Notes: generated by a model from the letters alone, not told the origin. A stretch of DNA of 51,518 nt from Bacteroidaceae bacterium (GCA_017466325.1 JAFTUK010000021.1:1-51518); one strand, 5' to 3'. Numbered from the stretch's first letter, positions 25,819-35,806 are shown. Program-made: numbers and translations.

Positions 25819-27171
25819 ATGAATTGGGAACAGTTACTATCCAACAAGAGGCTTGGCCAGGAACATCAGCAACATAGCGTGGACGACCGTACGGAATTCC
25901 AGCGCGATTACGACCGTTTGATATTCTCAGCCCCGTTCCGGCGTTTGCAGAACAAGACGCAGGTCTTCCCCTTGCCAGGAAGCATTTTCGTCCACAACAG
26001 ACTGACTCACTCTCTGGAGGTGAGCAGTGTGGGGCGTTCTCTTGGCAACGATGTGAGCCGTGCACTTTTGGACAGGCATCCGGAATTGAAGGATACCCAT
26101 TTCATGGAACTGGGCAGTATCGTCTCGGCAGCCTGTCTGGCTCACGATTTGGGCAATCCGCCCTTCGGCCATAGTGGCGAGAAGGCTATAGGAACGTATT
26201 TCAGCGAAGGAAACGGCCGCTTCCTCCAGCACTATTTTTGTGATGAAACGGGAGATTCCCTTACAGCGGAGCAGTGGAACGACCTTATAAGTTTTGAGGG
26301 CAATGCCAATGCCTTCCGATTACTCACTCACCATTTCAAGGGGCGTCGGCAGGGGGGCTTCGTGATGACATACAGTACCCTTGCCTCCATAGTCAAGTAT
26401 CCGTTCAGCAGCAATCTGTCCGCCGGCAAGAGGAAATTCGGCTTTTTCCGCGAGGAGATGGACTCCTATCTGAGAATCGCCGAGGAGTTGGGCATCAAGC
26501 GTCTGGACAGTCCCGAGGGCACATTGAGGTATGCACGCTACCCGCTCGTGTATCTCGTGGAGGCAGCGGATGATATCTGCTACGAGATAATGGATATAGA
26601 AGACGCCCACAAACTGAAGATTCTCACCACGGAAGAGACTAAGGGTCTTCTGCTGTCATACTTCCCCGAAGAGCAGAGGGAGCGCATAATCCGGCGCATG
26701 AGTACGGTGGAGGACAGAAACGAACAGATAGTGTACCTCCGTTCCTGTGTGATAAATGCTTTGGAAACCGAATGTGTCAAGGTTTTTGTTGATAACGAGG
26801 ACGCCATACTTAACGGAGATTTTCAGGGAAGTCTCATAGACCACATCAATGAGATTCCCAGGCAGGCGTACCGCCAATGCGAGCAGGTCAGTTACGCAAG
26901 AATATATAACAGCAAGGATGTCATGGACATTGAAATTGCCGGTTTCAAGGTGATAACCACCCTTCTTGACCTGATGGTAGAGGCTGTTATCCACCCCGAA
27001 AAAGCCTTCTCGCAGTTACTGATAAACCGTGTCTCCACCCAATATGACATCAAGGCACCAACCCTTTACGGACGCATAATGGCAGTGCTGGACTATATTT
27101 CCGGCATGACCGACGTATATGCCATGGATATGTACCGCAAGATAAACGGCATGTCCATCCCCACACTATAA
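25819..27171 (+). CDS. dgt: Deoxyguanosinetriphosphate triphosphohydrolase-like (dNTPase)
   Basis: A 450-residue HD-domain enzyme that releases triphosphate from dGTP or other dNTPs in the cytoplasm. The metal-binding HD signature is present as [14 protein letters not shown] and [19 protein letters not shown]. Length and the C-terminal [15 protein letters not shown] region fit the type used by Bacteroidota. dut lies 16 bases downstream, so two dNTP-controlling enzymes are encoded together. Confidence 0.9.
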   Translation: MNWEQLLSNKRLGQEHQQHSVDDRTEFQRDYDRLIFSAPFRRLQNKTQVFPLPGSIFVHNRLTHSLEVSSVGRSLGNDVSRALLDRHPELKDTHFMELGSIVSAACLAHDLGNPPFGHSGEKAIGTYFSEGNGRFLQHYFCDETGDSLTAEQWNDLISFEGNANAFRLLTHHFKGRRQGGFVMTYSTLASIVKYPFSSNLSAGKRKFGFFREEMDSYLRIAEELGIKRLDSPEGTLRYARYPLVYLVEAADDICYEIMDIEDAHKLKILTTEETKGLLLSYFPEEQRERIIRRMSTVEDRNEQIVYLRSCVINALETECVKVFVDNEDAILNGDFQGSLIDHINEIPRQAYRQCEQVSYARIYNSKDVMDIEIAGFKVITTLLDLMVEAVIHPEKAFSQLLINRVSTQYDIKAPTLYGRIMAVLDYISGMTDVYAMDMYRKINGMSIPTL

Positions 27172-27187
27172 ACAACGAAACCGTTAC

Positions 27188-27631
27188 ATGATCATGAAGT
27201 CAGTTAGGATAGTAAACAAATCCCGCCATCCTCTGCCACAATATTCCACCTTGTGCAGCGCAGGCATGGACCTCAGAGCAAACCTTGACAGTCCTGTCGT
27301 TCTCAAGCCTTTTCAGCGTGCGTTGATACCTACAGGTCTGTTTATGGCTCTCCCCGAGGGCTATGAGGCTCAGGTAAGACCTCGGAGCGGGCTGGCTTTG
27401 AAGCACGGGGTGACTGTGCTGAACACTCCCGGAACGATAGATGCCGATTATCGTGGAGAGGTGGGTGTGATACTGATAAACCTGGGGCAGGAGAACTTCG
27501 TCGTCAACGACGGCGAACGTATAGCCCAGATGGTTGTTGCCAAGTACGAGCAGGCAGAACTTGTGCCGGTGGATGTTTTGGACGAAACGGAGCGTGGCGA
27601 AGGAGGCTTCGGACATAGCGGAGTGAAATGA
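27188..27631 (+). CDS. dut: Deoxyuridine triphosphatase (dUTPase)
   Basis: A 147-residue trimeric dUTPase that hydrolyses dUTP to dUMP. All five motifs are visible: [36 protein letters not shown] and GEGGFGHSG (motif V, with HSG instead of the common STG). A second ATG at 27194 is an equally good start. The stop overlaps the start of the TPR gene by 4 bases (ATGA). Confidence 0.95.
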   Translation: MIMKSVRIVNKSRHPLPQYSTLCSAGMDLRANLDSPVVLKPFQRALIPTGLFMALPEGYEAQVRPRSGLALKHGVTVLNTPGTIDADYRGEVGVILINLGQENFVVNDGERIAQMVVAKYEQAELVPVDVLDETERGEGGFGHSGVK

Positions 27632-29346
27632 GGGCGATTGCAGTCATACTGACAATGTTGTTGTGCCAGTTGTCTATGGCACAGACGCGCTTGGACTATT
27701 TCATGGCCGAGGCCGCCAAGAGCCGCATGTCGGGTCAGTGGTCCAAGGCCATGGAACTCTACACCCATTGCCTGCAGATAGATTCCTGCTCTGCAGAGGC
27801 TCTGTATCAGTTGGGCAGGATCAGTTTTTATCTTCGGCAGGACAGTGTTGGCCTGGAGTATCTGCATAAGGCTGTGGACCTGGATCCGGACAATACGTAT
27901 TATATTGAACCTTTGGCGGCAATTCTGCTTCGCCAGGGCTGTGAAGAAGATGCCCTGCCACTGCTTGAACGTATCAGCGAGTTGCAGAGCAGGCGTTCGG
28001 ATGTGTTGTCGCACCTGGCCAGTATTTATTCCAAGACCGGCAGACTGGAGGATGCCATTGCCACTTTGGACCGCCTGGAAATGCTTGAAGGAAAGATGTC
28101 GCAAATCAGCAACGAGAAGTTTTCCCTCTACATGGAGATAGGCGACAGCGTGAGGGCTTTTGCCGAATTGCAGAGTCTTTGTGATGAATATCCGGCCGAC
28201 CTATCCTATAAGATAGACATGGCATATTGTTACCAGCAGTTGGGCGATTATGAAAAGGCGCTGCAAATGTATGATGAAGTCAAGGCTGTTGATCCTACTA
28301 ACGTCTCGCTTCAGATGGCCATGCTGGACTATTATCTGTTGCAGGGCATGGACAGTCTTTATGATGCTGCACGCGATTCCATACTGTATGCTCCCGAAAC
28401 GGATACAGGCAAGCGCATCGTGCTGATACAGCAGATGGTGCAGCGTATGTCTCCGGACTCTGCGGATACCCAGCGGATAATCGACAGGTTTGACAGGGTT
28501 CTCCAGTTGGACTCCACCAATGTGGAAATGCTCACCATGTATGCTGCTTTCCTGGACTATAGGCAAAAGCCACAGGAAATGATACAGGCGGTCATGTCGC
28601 GGGTATTGTCTGTGGAACCGGACAATGAGATGGCCACGCAGTGGCTGCTTCAGTATTATGCTTCGCGCAAGGACTATTCTTCATTGGAGGAAATATGTCG
28701 GCGAGGCGTGAACTATCATCCCAAGGATCTGGTATATCCATATTTTCTGGGCATGATACTTATGGACCGCGACAGCAATGCTGAAGCGCTGGAGGTGCTG
28801 GACCGCGGTATACGCATGCGCTCGGAAGACACGCGTCATGCACTGGTTTCGGACGCTTTCACCGTAAAGGGCGATGCATATTACAATATGGACAAGCACC
28901 GCGAAGCCTTCCTCCAGTACGATTCGGCCTTGGTCTATAACAAGGACAACATATTGTGCCTTAACAATTATGCCTATTATTTGTCCCTGCGCAACGAAGA
29001 TCTTGATAAAGCCGAGGAGATGAGTTACCGTACCATAAAGGCAGAACCGGATAACAAGACTTATCTGGATACATATGCATGGATTCTGTTCATGCAAGCC
29101 AAGTACGAGGAGGCACAGGAATATATGGATAAGGTGGTGCCTCCTGACAGCAGCGAGCACTTCCTGATGACTGACCTCTACACCAGTACTGCCATATTGG
29201 AGCATGCCGGTGATGTGGCATGGATGAACGGAAACGTTGAACGTGCCGCCTATCTGTGGCAGCTGGCGGTAAAGCGTGGTGACGACGAACTGACACCAGT
29301 CTTGAAGAAGAAGGCCAGGAAGCGCAAGTACTATAGGAATAAGTAA
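27628..29346 (+). CDS. Exported TPR-repeat protein
   Basis: A 572-residue protein with an N-terminal signal peptide ([10 protein letters not shown]) and many tetratricopeptide repeats, most clearly around residues 25-135, 190-230 and 380-480 (for example [33 protein letters not shown]). The C-terminus is basic ([13 protein letters not shown]). It is predicted to sit in the periplasm or on the inner face of the outer membrane as a scaffold. The run dut-TPR-DUF4292-EnvC suggests a cell-envelope role. The 4-base overlap with dut suggests translational coupling. Confidence 0.82.
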   Translation: MRAIAVILTMLLCQLSMAQTRLDYFMAEAAKSRMSGQWSKAMELYTHCLQIDSCSAEALYQLGRISFYLRQDSVGLEYLHKAVDLDPDNTYYIEPLAAILLRQGCEEDALPLLERISELQSRRSDVLSHLASIYSKTGRLEDAIATLDRLEMLEGKMSQISNEKFSLYMEIGDSVRAFAELQSLCDEYPADLSYKIDMAYCYQQLGDYEKALQMYDEVKAVDPTNVSLQMAMLDYYLLQGMDSLYDAARDSILYAPETDTGKRIVLIQQMVQRMSPDSADTQRIIDRFDRVLQLDSTNVEMLTMYAAFLDYRQKPQEMIQAVMSRVLSVEPDNEMATQWLLQYYASRKDYSSLEEICRRGVNYHPKDLVYPYFLGMILMDRDSNAEALEVLDRGIRMRSEDTRHALVSDAFTVKGDAYYNMDKHREAFLQYDSALVYNKDNILCLNNYAYYLSLRNEDLDKAEEMSYRTIKAEPDNKTYLDTYAWILFMQAKYEEAQEYMDKVVPPDSSEHFLMTDLYTSTAILEHAGDVAWMNGNVERAAYLWQLAVKRGDDELTPVLKKKARKRKYYRNK

Positions 29347-29351
29347 AAGAG

Positions 29352-30011
29352 ATGAAGCATATACATTATTATATAATAGGAGTGTGCGTCATACTTTCTA
29401 TGGCAGCATGTTCGTCCAGCCGCAAGGCAATGAAGGATGAATCAGTTGCCTCTGCACGTTCTGTGTGGAAGGCTGGGGAGTGTGTCGTTGCCCGTGCTAA
29501 TATCGCTTTGGCCGATGCAAGTGGCAAGGACATTGCCGTTGGAGGTACGCTCAGGATGAGGCGTGACGATGTCATTCAGTTGAACGCCACATATATATTA
29601 GGCATACAGATTGGTACGATGGAAATAACCCGCGACAGTGTGCTCATTGTCAGCCGTGCCACCAGACAGTATGCCGCTTTTGATTATCAGGAACTATCAG
29701 CCTTGCTTGGCCGTACCATTACTTTTGAAGACATGCAAAATATCTTTTGGGGTGAGGCGGCAGACTTTAATGTCAAGGGGGTGAGGTGGAAATATAACCG
29801 TTTCACCGAACTTGCGGATGGACGTAAACTACCCGAAAGTATGGAGGTTGCTTTTTCCAAAGGCAGTGTGACTGTGAAGTTAGTTCTGAATACATCCAAT
29901 CATAAGCAGGAGGACGGCTGGACTACCAGAACTAAATTCAATGCCACTAACTACGGGCGTCTGACCTCCAACCAGATAATCAGGATGCTCACTTTATTGA
30001 TGGGAGGCTAA
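29352..30011 (+). CDS. DUF4292 lipoprotein (LolB-like fold)
   Basis: A 219-residue lipoprotein. Its signal peptide ends in a lipobox (SMAAC, Cys20), so it is anchored in the outer or inner membrane. The body has alternating hydrophobic strands (ALADASGKDIAVGGTLRMRRDDVIQL, TYILGIQIGTMEITRDSVLIV) of the DUF4292 type, which is thought to share a fold with LolB. Function unproven. It is 5 bases after the TPR gene and 3 bases before the EnvC-like gene. Confidence 0.8.
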   Translation: MKHIHYYIIGVCVILSMAACSSSRKAMKDESVASARSVWKAGECVVARANIALADASGKDIAVGGTLRMRRDDVIQLNATYILGIQIGTMEITRDSVLIVSRATRQYAAFDYQELSALLGRTITFEDMQNIFWGEAADFNVKGVRWKYNRFTELADGRKLPESMEVAFSKGSVTVKLVLNTSNHKQEDGWTTRTKFNATNYGRLTSNQIIRMLTLLMGG

Positions 30012-30014
30012 GGT

Positions 30015-31364
30015 ATGTGCATGGGACGTAAAGGTTTTTTATGCTGTTTCTGTACGTTATTGCTGATGCTTTGCATTGGTATGCCCGTGTGTGCCCAGAA
30101 CAGCAAGAAAGTGAAGAACCTGAAGGCCCAGAAGACACAATTACAAAAGAACCTGAAGAAATCCCAGCAGGCTCTTGTCAAGACGGGCAAGGACGTGAAG
30201 GACGGCCAATCTTATCTTCACCACATCGACCGCCAGTTGGAGGACAGGGTTGAGCATATCCGTACCATGGAGCATGAGATGGACAGCATAGAGGCAGAGA
30301 TGAAGCATATTAGTGCGGACATCGCAAGTCTGGATGCCCAACTGGCAGACAAGAAACAAAAGTACCTGCGTGCCATACGCTTTTCCCGCCAGTTTCCCAA
30401 GGTTAGGAACACATTGGTTTTTGTGCTTAGTGCCAAAAACCTGACGCAGATGTATCGCCGTGCCAGATACACGAGGGAATATGCCGTGTATCAACATGAC
30501 CTGGGGCGCCAGATCCAGCAGAAGCAAGGCGAGTTGATGGATGCGCAGAATTCGCTGCTCGCCTCTAAGAGCCGTATGGCAGTCCTGTTGCAGGAGGTGA
30601 TAAGGCAGCGACGCAAACTCAATGAACAGCAGGTACGTCAGCAGCAGTACATAAAGAATTTGAAGCGTAAGGAGGACAACCTTCGGGATAAGGTCAGCAA
30701 ACAACAGAGGGAACTTGCTGCCCTGAACAAGAAGATTGATGACCTTATTGCCTACGAGATAGAGCAGGCCAGAAAGCGTGCCGAAGCCGAGGCAAAACGC
30801 AAGGCAGAGGCCGAGGCAAGGCGCAAGGCTGCAGCGAAGAGCGGTACATCTGCATCCAAGAAGCAAGGCACTTCCGGAGGGGCTGGCTCCAAGGCACAGC
30901 AGTCCGCCTCTTCTTCCTCCGGTTCATGGCTTACGGCAAACGACAGGAAACTGAACGGAACATTCCTGCAGAACAAGGGGCGCCTGCCCGTGCCAATTAC
31001 TGGACAGTACCGTATTTCCGGACGGTTCGGACGGTATAATGTGCCCGGTCTGAAGAACGTCACTCTGGACAATAAGGGAGTTAACTACGTCGGAAAACCC
31101 GGCGCTCGTGCCCGATGCATTTTTGATGGCGAGGTAACGGCCGTGTTCCAGTTCTCTGGTTCCAAGAATGTCCTTGTGCGTCACGGCAGTTACATTTCTG
31201 TCTACTGCAACCTGTCTTCGGTTATTGTCCGCAAAGGCCAGAAACTCAAGGCCCGTGACCTTATCGGCACGGTACAGGCCGACGAGTCCGGTAACTGTAT
31301 ACTCCACTTCCAGTTGCGCAAGGAGACTACAAAACTAAATCCCGAAGCATGGATTGGTAGATAG
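30015..31364 (+). CDS. EnvC-like murein hydrolase activator (degenerate LytM/M23)
   Basis: A 449-residue exported protein. Residues 1 to about 27 are a signal peptide (MPVCAQ). Residues about 30-125 and 160-275 are coiled coils, followed by an Ala/Lys/Glu and Ser-rich linker. The C-terminus from about residue 320 is an M23/LytM domain (RISGRFGRYNVPGLKNVTLDN ... GNCILHFQLRKETTKLNPEAWI). The second zinc-ligand position, normally HxH, reads HFQ here. As in EnvC, it is therefore likely an activator of an amidase at the division site rather than an active peptidase. Confidence 0.85.
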   Translation: MCMGRKGFLCCFCTLLLMLCIGMPVCAQNSKKVKNLKAQKTQLQKNLKKSQQALVKTGKDVKDGQSYLHHIDRQLEDRVEHIRTMEHEMDSIEAEMKHISADIASLDAQLADKKQKYLRAIRFSRQFPKVRNTLVFVLSAKNLTQMYRRARYTREYAVYQHDLGRQIQQKQGELMDAQNSLLASKSRMAVLLQEVIRQRRKLNEQQVRQQQYIKNLKRKEDNLRDKVSKQQRELAALNKKIDDLIAYEIEQARKRAEAEAKRKAEAEARRKAAAKSGTSASKKQGTSGGAGSKAQQSASSSSGSWLTANDRKLNGTFLQNKGRLPVPITGQYRISGRFGRYNVPGLKNVTLDNKGVNYVGKPGARARCIFDGEVTAVFQFSGSKNVLVRHGSYISVYCNLSSVIVRKGQKLKARDLIGTVQADESGNCILHFQLRKETTKLNPEAWIGR

Positions 31365-31457
31365 CGATGGCTATTGTTTACCCCAAATCGTTCATTGGCG
31401 TGTAAAAGCCTATTGAATTTGGGGTTAAGCATGTGCCAATATTTTCCAGTCATGTTT

Positions 31458-31523
31458 CAGTACTCTCGTGAGAGTATTGCAGTACTCTTGCGGGGAAACT
31501 ACAGTACTCTCGCGGGAGTACTG
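31458..31523 (+). repeat. Three tandem 22-base palindromic units
   Basis: Units at 31458-31479, 31480-31501 and 31502-31523 each begin CAGTACTCT and are back to back with no spacer. The first and third are near-perfect palindromes (CAGTACTCTC ... GAGAGTATTG and CAGTACTCTCGCGGGAGTACTG); the middle one is degenerate. They follow the EnvC-like gene by 93 bases. Confidence 0.85.
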
Positions 31524-31693
31524 GCATGCATACCATAATCGTGCTGTTATATTAAGCGGAAAGTAATACCTGCTCCCCGCCCTCCATCCCTTTTTTCCTC
31601 CCGCTTCACGCTCTCCACTAATCATTCCTCGCCATTCATTCCTCTCCCAAATTAACAAAATGATAATATATTTGCAGAAAAACTTAACATAAT

Positions 31694-31723
31694 TTTGCTA
31701 TTTTTTCCTTTTTTTTACCTTTG
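31694..31723 (+). promoter_or_regulatory. Promoter of the dispanin cluster
   Basis: TTTG (31694-31697) and TACCTTTG (31716-31723) are separated by 18 bases, slightly short of the usual 19-20. The ATG is 68 bases further on. Confidence 0.6.
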
Positions 31724-31791
31724 CACTCGAAATGTTGACTAAATGGGAATTTTATACATATATTAATCATTTATAAATAAAAACTAAAATT

Positions 31792-32058
31792 ATGAGCGAA
31801 CAAAAGTATTGCCCAGATACAAATTTGGTATGGGCCATTTTATGTACTGTGTTGTGTTGTCTGCCATTGGGTATTGTTTCAATCGTCAAGGCTGCATCTG
31901 TAGAGAAGTTGTGGAATCAGGGAAGACACGAAGAAGCCCAGAAGGCTTCAGATGATGCCATGAAGTATGCTAAGTGGGGTGCTATCATTACTGTAGTTGG
32001 TGCAATTCTGTACTTCGTAGTTGTATTTGTATTTGTGGGTATGGCTGCATCAAAGTAA
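31792..32058 (+). CDS. CD225/dispanin family small membrane protein
   Basis: An 88-residue protein with two hydrophobic segments (residues about 12-32 and 61-84). Between them is the CD225 core PLGIVSIVKAASVEKLWNQGRHEEAQKAS. The region LCTVLCCLPLGIV resembles the cysteine-containing first helix of eukaryotic IFITM proteins. Bacterial dispanins are unexplained; membrane-curvature or fusion-related roles are only analogies. It is directly followed by a DUF2752 gene with no gap. Confidence 0.8.
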   Translation: MSEQKYCPDTNLVWAILCTVLCCLPLGIVSIVKAASVEKLWNQGRHEEAQKASDDAMKYAKWGAIITVVGAILYFVVVFVFVGMAASK

Positions 32059-32439
32059 ATGCGTATACTCCTAATAAGAATAATGATACCGGTGGTTCTT
32101 GTTTCCATCGGTATCATTTATTATAATTGTAATCCAGAGCATCCTTACTGGGTTATTAAGTGTCCATGGTGGTTGCTTACGGGTACCTATTGTCCATCAT
32201 GCGGAATACAGCGCTTTACGCACCAATTATTATCAGGTCATGTCTATGAGGCATTTTGTTTGAATCCATTCTTATTACTGTCTATTCCGTATGCAGTACT
32301 TGCAGTATTAGGTAAATGGTATAACATCAAAGGGGTATTCGATAACACCAATAGGTTTGTTTATAGCAGGCAGACTTTAATGGTCTATGTTGTTTTATAT
32401 CTTGTTTGGTGGGTGATGCGAATTATTTTCAATATTTAG
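32059..32439 (+). CDS. DUF2752 membrane protein
   Basis: A 126-residue protein with three hydrophobic helices. The DUF2752 signature is visible as CPWWLLTGTYCPSCGIQRFTHQLLSGHVYEAF, with two cysteines arranged CPSCG. The start codon immediately follows the stop of the first dispanin gene, so translation is likely coupled. Function unknown; DUF2752 genes often accompany dispanin genes in this phylum, from what I know of the family. Confidence 0.75.
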   Translation: MRILLIRIMIPVVLVSIGIIYYNCNPEHPYWVIKCPWWLLTGTYCPSCGIQRFTHQLLSGHVYEAFCLNPFLLLSIPYAVLAVLGKWYNIKGVFDNTNRFVYSRQTLMVYVVLYLVWWVMRIIFNI

Positions 32440-32472
32440 AAACAATCTATTCAAAGTATAAAAAGTAGTCTT

Positions 32473-32754
32473 ATGAACGAACAGAAATTTTGTCCCGACA
32501 CAAATCTTGTTTGGGCTATTTTATGCACTTGTTTGTGCTGTGCTCCATTAGGTATAGTTGCTATTGTTAAAGCGACTTCAGTGGAAAGTCTGTGGAATCA
32601 GGGCCGTTATGAGGAGGCCCAAAGAGCTGCAGATGCTGCCAAGAAGTTTTCGATTTGGGGTGCAGTAGCTTATTGCGTTATTGTGGTGTTGGTCGTAATA
32701 TTCTATCTTGCAATGATTGTGTTGGGTATTATGGCAAGTCAAAATACTATCTGA
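32473..32754 (+). CDS. Second CD225/dispanin family protein
   Basis: A 93-residue paralogue of the protein at 31792. The N-terminal halves are nearly the same (EQKxCPDTNLVWAILCT ... PLGIV.IVKA.SVE.LWNQGR.EEAQ.A), while the second membrane helix differs. The two dispanins could form a hetero-oligomer. Followed by a hairpin that ends the cluster. Confidence 0.8.
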   Translation: MNEQKFCPDTNLVWAILCTCLCCAPLGIVAIVKATSVESLWNQGRYEEAQRAADAAKKFSIWGAVAYCVIVVLVVIFYLAMIVLGIMASQNTI

Positions 32755-32765
32755 TTATTAGATGC

Positions 32766-32795
32766 GGGATGTGCTTCGCAAGGAGTGCGCATCCC
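32766..32795. terminator. Hairpin between convergent genes
   Basis: A 9-base stem (32766-32774 with 32787-32795, one G-U pair) around a 12-base loop, with further outer pairing GATG/CATC. It lies between the dispanin cluster and the convergent M20 gene and may terminate both. Confidence 0.55.
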
Positions 32796-32803
32796 TCATC
32801 GTA

Positions 32804-33868
32804 CTATAGCATTAGATTCTTCATCATGGATTGGTAGATAGCGATGGCTTCGCGTATTTCTCCGATTTTGATGAATTCATCGGCAGTATGGCTGCGTGAA
32901 CTCTCGCCCGGGCCCATCTTCATCGATGGGAAGCGCATCAGGGCCTGATCGCTCAGCGTGGGGCTTCCAAACGGTTTGCGTCCAAGTGATACGGCCTTTT
33001 CCACAAGCGGGTGGTGCATGTCTATTCTTGATGATGAAAGACGGAAACTGCGTGCCTTAACCTCGCTCTTCACATTCTCCTTTACGATGTTGAAGATTTC
33101 TTCGTTGCTGTAAAGTTCGTTGCTTCGCACGTCCACGGTGAAGTGGCATTCCGATGGAATCACATTGTGCTGTGTGCCTGCATTCACTATCGTCACGGTC
33201 ATCTTCACGGGACCCAGTAGCGGACTTTCCTTGGGGAAACGGAAATCCTTCAGCCATGCCATGTCTTCCATGGCATGGTATATGGCATTGTCGCCTTCGT
33301 TTCTTGCTGCATGCCCCGAAACTCCATGTGCGGTCAAATCCAGAACCATCAGTCCCTTTTCCGCAACGGCAGGGTGCATCCCCGTGGGTTCTCCCACAAG
33401 GGCAACGTCTATTTTGGGCAGTTTGGTCAGCAAGTGCTCCATGCCGTCCTTTCCGCTCACCTCCTCCTCAGCACTGAGTGCCAACAGCAGGTTGTAGGAC
33501 AGTTGCTCGTTCTGTATGCTTCTGAAAACCTGCAGAAGACTTACAAGTGAGGCGCCGTCATCGTTAGTTCCCAGTCCATATATAATGTCGCCCTCCATGC
33601 TTGCCCGGTGCGGTTCGTGTTTCCATGCCGGGGTGGGTTTTACCGTGTCTATATGTGCGTTCAGCATCAGGGTGGGCCTGCCCTCTTCGTATCCTGGGGC
33701 CATGCACCACAGGTTGTTCCCCTCCCTTTTTACGTCCATGCCGCAATCATTCTTCATGTATGCTTCCAACATGTCGGCGGCATCCTTTTCCTCTCTGCTC
33801 ATGCGCGGTATTTCCACCAGTCTGCATAGCAGTTTTACAGCTTCTTGTGTCAGGTATTCTGTGTTCAT
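32804..33868 (-). CDS. M20-family metallohydrolase (ArgE/DapE-like)
   Basis: A 354-residue amidohydrolase. Metal ligands of the M20 family are visible: His in LNAHIDTVKP, Asp in GLGTNDDGAS, Glu-Glu in SAEEEVSGK, Glu in VGEPTGMH, and His in SRSHTADEF. It probably removes an acyl group from ornithine or citrulline in arginine synthesis, or acts on succinyl-diaminopimelate; in Bacteroidales this branch often uses succinylated intermediates. argB lies elsewhere in the window, which fits. Start 33868 is chosen because a TAACTTTG box (33902-33895 on the minus strand) lies upstream of it and inside the longer frame from 33949. Confidence 0.83.
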   Translation of the reverse strand: MNTEYLTQEAVKLLCRLVEIPRMSREEKDAADMLEAYMKNDCGMDVKREGNNLWCMAPGYEEGRPTLMLNAHIDTVKPTPAWKHEPHRASMEGDIIYGLGTNDDGASLVSLLQVFRSIQNEQLSYNLLLALSAEEEVSGKDGMEHLLTKLPKIDVALVGEPTGMHPAVAEKGLMVLDLTAHGVSGHAARNEGDNAIYHAMEDMAWLKDFRFPKESPLLGPVKMTVTIVNAGTQHNVIPSECHFTVDVRSNELYSNEEIFNIVKENVKSEVKARSFRLSSSRIDMHHPLVEKAVSLGRKPFGSPTLSDQALMRFPSMKMGPGESSRSHTADEFIKIGEIREAIAIYQSMMKNLML

Positions 33869-33966
33869 TGGTTTTTTGAGGTGTATTCTCACAGCAAAGT
33901 TACTCTTTTTTGTCACAATACGGAAATTATTCTGTTCAATATTCCGCAAGTATGTCAGGAAAATAG

Positions 33967-33974
33967 TATCTTTG
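33967..33974 (+). promoter_or_regulatory. -7 box of the fadD-like operon
   Basis: TATCTTTG, a perfect TAnnTTTG box, 23 bases before the ATG at 33998. The divergent M20 gene has its own box (TAACTTTG) at 33902-33895, so the short space between carries two divergent promoters. Confidence 0.65.
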
Positions 33975-33997
33975 CGCGTGATTTAAGGCATAACACC

Positions 33998-35806
33998 ATG
34001 CAGAATTTCAGTCCGTTACAAAAACTTGTGCACGACCAGGCCCGCATCTACGGAGAGCGGGTGGCATTGCGCTATCGTGACTATTCACTCGGTATATGGA
34101 AGGATATCTCGTGGAAACAGTTTTCGCTCAGTGTGCGTCGTCTCTCGGACGCAATGATAACGTTGGGCGTGGCAGAGCAGGAGAACATTGCCGTTTTTTC
34201 GCAGAATATGCCAGAGGGGTTGATGGTGGACTTCGCATCCTATGCCATCAGGGCAGTCGTGATACCGATGTATGCTACCAGCAGTGAGATGCAGGTAAAG
34301 TACATTGTCAGCGATGCCAGCGTCAGGTTTATTTTCGTGGGCGAGCAGGACCAGTACGACATTGCGTTCCGTGTGCTCAAACACGGTTCTACACTCGAGC
34401 GTCTGATCATCTTCAGTCGTGATGTTTGCCTTAACCCCGAGGATAGTATCAGCGTTTATTTTGATGACTTCCTTGCTTCCGGTTCGGATATGCATAAAGG
34501 TGTTGTCTGTGCCCGCTCCGAGAAGGTCCAGCCGGACGACCTGGCCAATATCCTTTATACCAGTGGCACGACAGGACTGTCCAAGGGTGTGATGCTTACT
34601 CACGAGATGCTGAACACGGCAGTGGCTTCGCATTATGGCGTATTCCCCCTTTCAGACAAGGACGTGGTGCTTAACTTCCTTCCCTTTACCCATGTGCTGG
34701 AGCGCGGATGGGCATATCTCTGTATTGCCAACGGTTGTACGCTGGCAGTGAACCGAAAACCTTCCGATGTGCTCCAGTCCATGCGCGAAGTACATCCGAC
34801 ATGCATGTGTGCCGTACCTCGTTTTTGGGAAAAGGTATATTCCGCCGTACAGGAACGCATAGAGCGAAGCAACCCCATGCAGAGGAAACTTTTGCTCGAC
34901 GCTTTGAGTGTGGGGCATGAATACAATGTAGAGTACAGGATGAAGGGTATTGAACCGCCTTTGGCCTTACGCCTTCAGTATTCTATTTACGAAGGTACAA
35001 TGATAGCCTTCCTGAAGAAGCAGCTCGGACTGGAACGTGCCAACTTCTTCCCTACGGCAGGTGCGGCAGTTCCTCCGAAGGTGGAAGACTTTGTCCGTTC
35101 TGCCGGTCTGATGATGATCGTGGGCTATGGCCTGACGGAAAGCACGGCCACGGTAAGTATTGACCGTTTCAATCGCCCTGCTTCCATCGGAAGTGTTGGA
35201 CGCTTGCTCGATGGTGTACAGATCCGTTTCGGTGAAAACGATGAAATCCTGCTGAAGGGCAAGACTATCACCAAGGGATACTATCGCAAGGCTGAGGTAA
35301 CGGAACTCTCCATCGATGCCGACGGTTGGTTCCATACTGGCGATGCCGGCTACATCAAGGACGGGGAACTGTTCCTTACCGACAGGATAAAGGACCTCTT
35401 CAAGACCAGTAACGGCAAGTATATTGCGCCTCAGCTCATAGAGTCCAAACTATGCGTGGACAAGTATATAGACCAGATTGTCGTTGTCGCTGAACAGCGC
35501 AAGTTCGTTTCTGCGTTGGTGATCCCTCAGTATGACCTTCTCAGGGAACTGGCCCGCGACTATGGTGTGGATTGTGCGGATAATGTCGAACTGTGTGCCA
35601 ACGAGCGTGTTGTCAAGTTCATGATGTACCGAATAGACACACTGCAACAGGAATTTGCAAATTACGAACAGATTAAGAAAATAACATTGCTCCCCGAACC
35701 CTTCAGTTTGGAGAGGGGCGAACTGACCAACACGCTGAAGGTGAAGCGTGCAGTTCTGTACAAGAATTATAAGGAGCAGATAGAAAAGATGTACGAAGAA
35801 GAATGA
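33998..35806 (+). CDS. Long-chain acyl-CoA synthetase / AMP-binding ligase
   Basis: A 602-residue adenylate-forming enzyme that activates fatty acids with ATP and CoA. The phosphate loop is ILYTSGTTGLSKGVML near residue 182. GYGLTESTATVS is the A5 motif, and GWFHTGDAGYIKDGELFLTDRIKDLFKTSNGKYIAP carries A7/A8 and the hinge. The C-terminal catalytic lysine is in GELTNTLKVKR. This type is common in Bacteroidota and probably acts on exogenous or recycled fatty acids. Its stop overlaps prfB by 4 bases. Confidence 0.9.
   Translation: MQNFSPLQKLVHDQARIYGERVALRYRDYSLGIWKDISWKQFSLSVRRLSDAMITLGVAEQENIAVFSQNMPEGLMVDFASYAIRAVVIPMYATSSEMQVKYIVSDASVRFIFVGEQDQYDIAFRVLKHGSTLERLIIFSRDVCLNPEDSISVYFDDFLASGSDMHKGVVCARSEKVQPDDLANILYTSGTTGLSKGVMLTHEMLNTAVASHYGVFPLSDKDVVLNFLPFTHVLERGWAYLCIANGCTLAVNRKPSDVLQSMREVHPTCMCAVPRFWEKVYSAVQERIERSNPMQRKLLLDALSVGHEYNVEYRMKGIEPPLALRLQYSIYEGTMIAFLKKQLGLERANFFPTAGAAVPPKVEDFVRSAGLMMIVGYGLTESTATVSIDRFNRPASIGSVGRLLDGVQIRFGENDEILLKGKTITKGYYRKAEVTELSIDADGWFHTGDAGYIKDGELFLTDRIKDLFKTSNGKYIAPQLIESKLCVDKYIDQIVVVAEQRKFVSALVIPQYDLLRELARDYGVDCADNVELCANERVVKFMMYRIDTLQQEFANYEQIKKITLLPEPFSLERGELTNTLKVKRAVLYKNYKEQIEKMYEEE

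Larger units (their letters stand above)
31365..31791. other. Intergenic region with tandem palindromes and a promoter
   Basis: No gene is evident in these 427 bases. They contain three tandem 22-base palindromic units (31458-31523) and the promoter of the dispanin cluster at the right. The part between (31524-31690) is low-complexity and C/T-rich and shows nothing I recognise. Confidence 0.7.

Noticed and set aside
24423-25847. 474-codon open frame on the minus strand
   Set aside because: Antisense to the GlsB-like acyltransferase gene; Cys- and Val-rich with no recognisable family.
31458-31523. Possible CRISPR array
   Set aside because: The units are adjacent palindromes without spacers, only three in number, and no cas gene is near.
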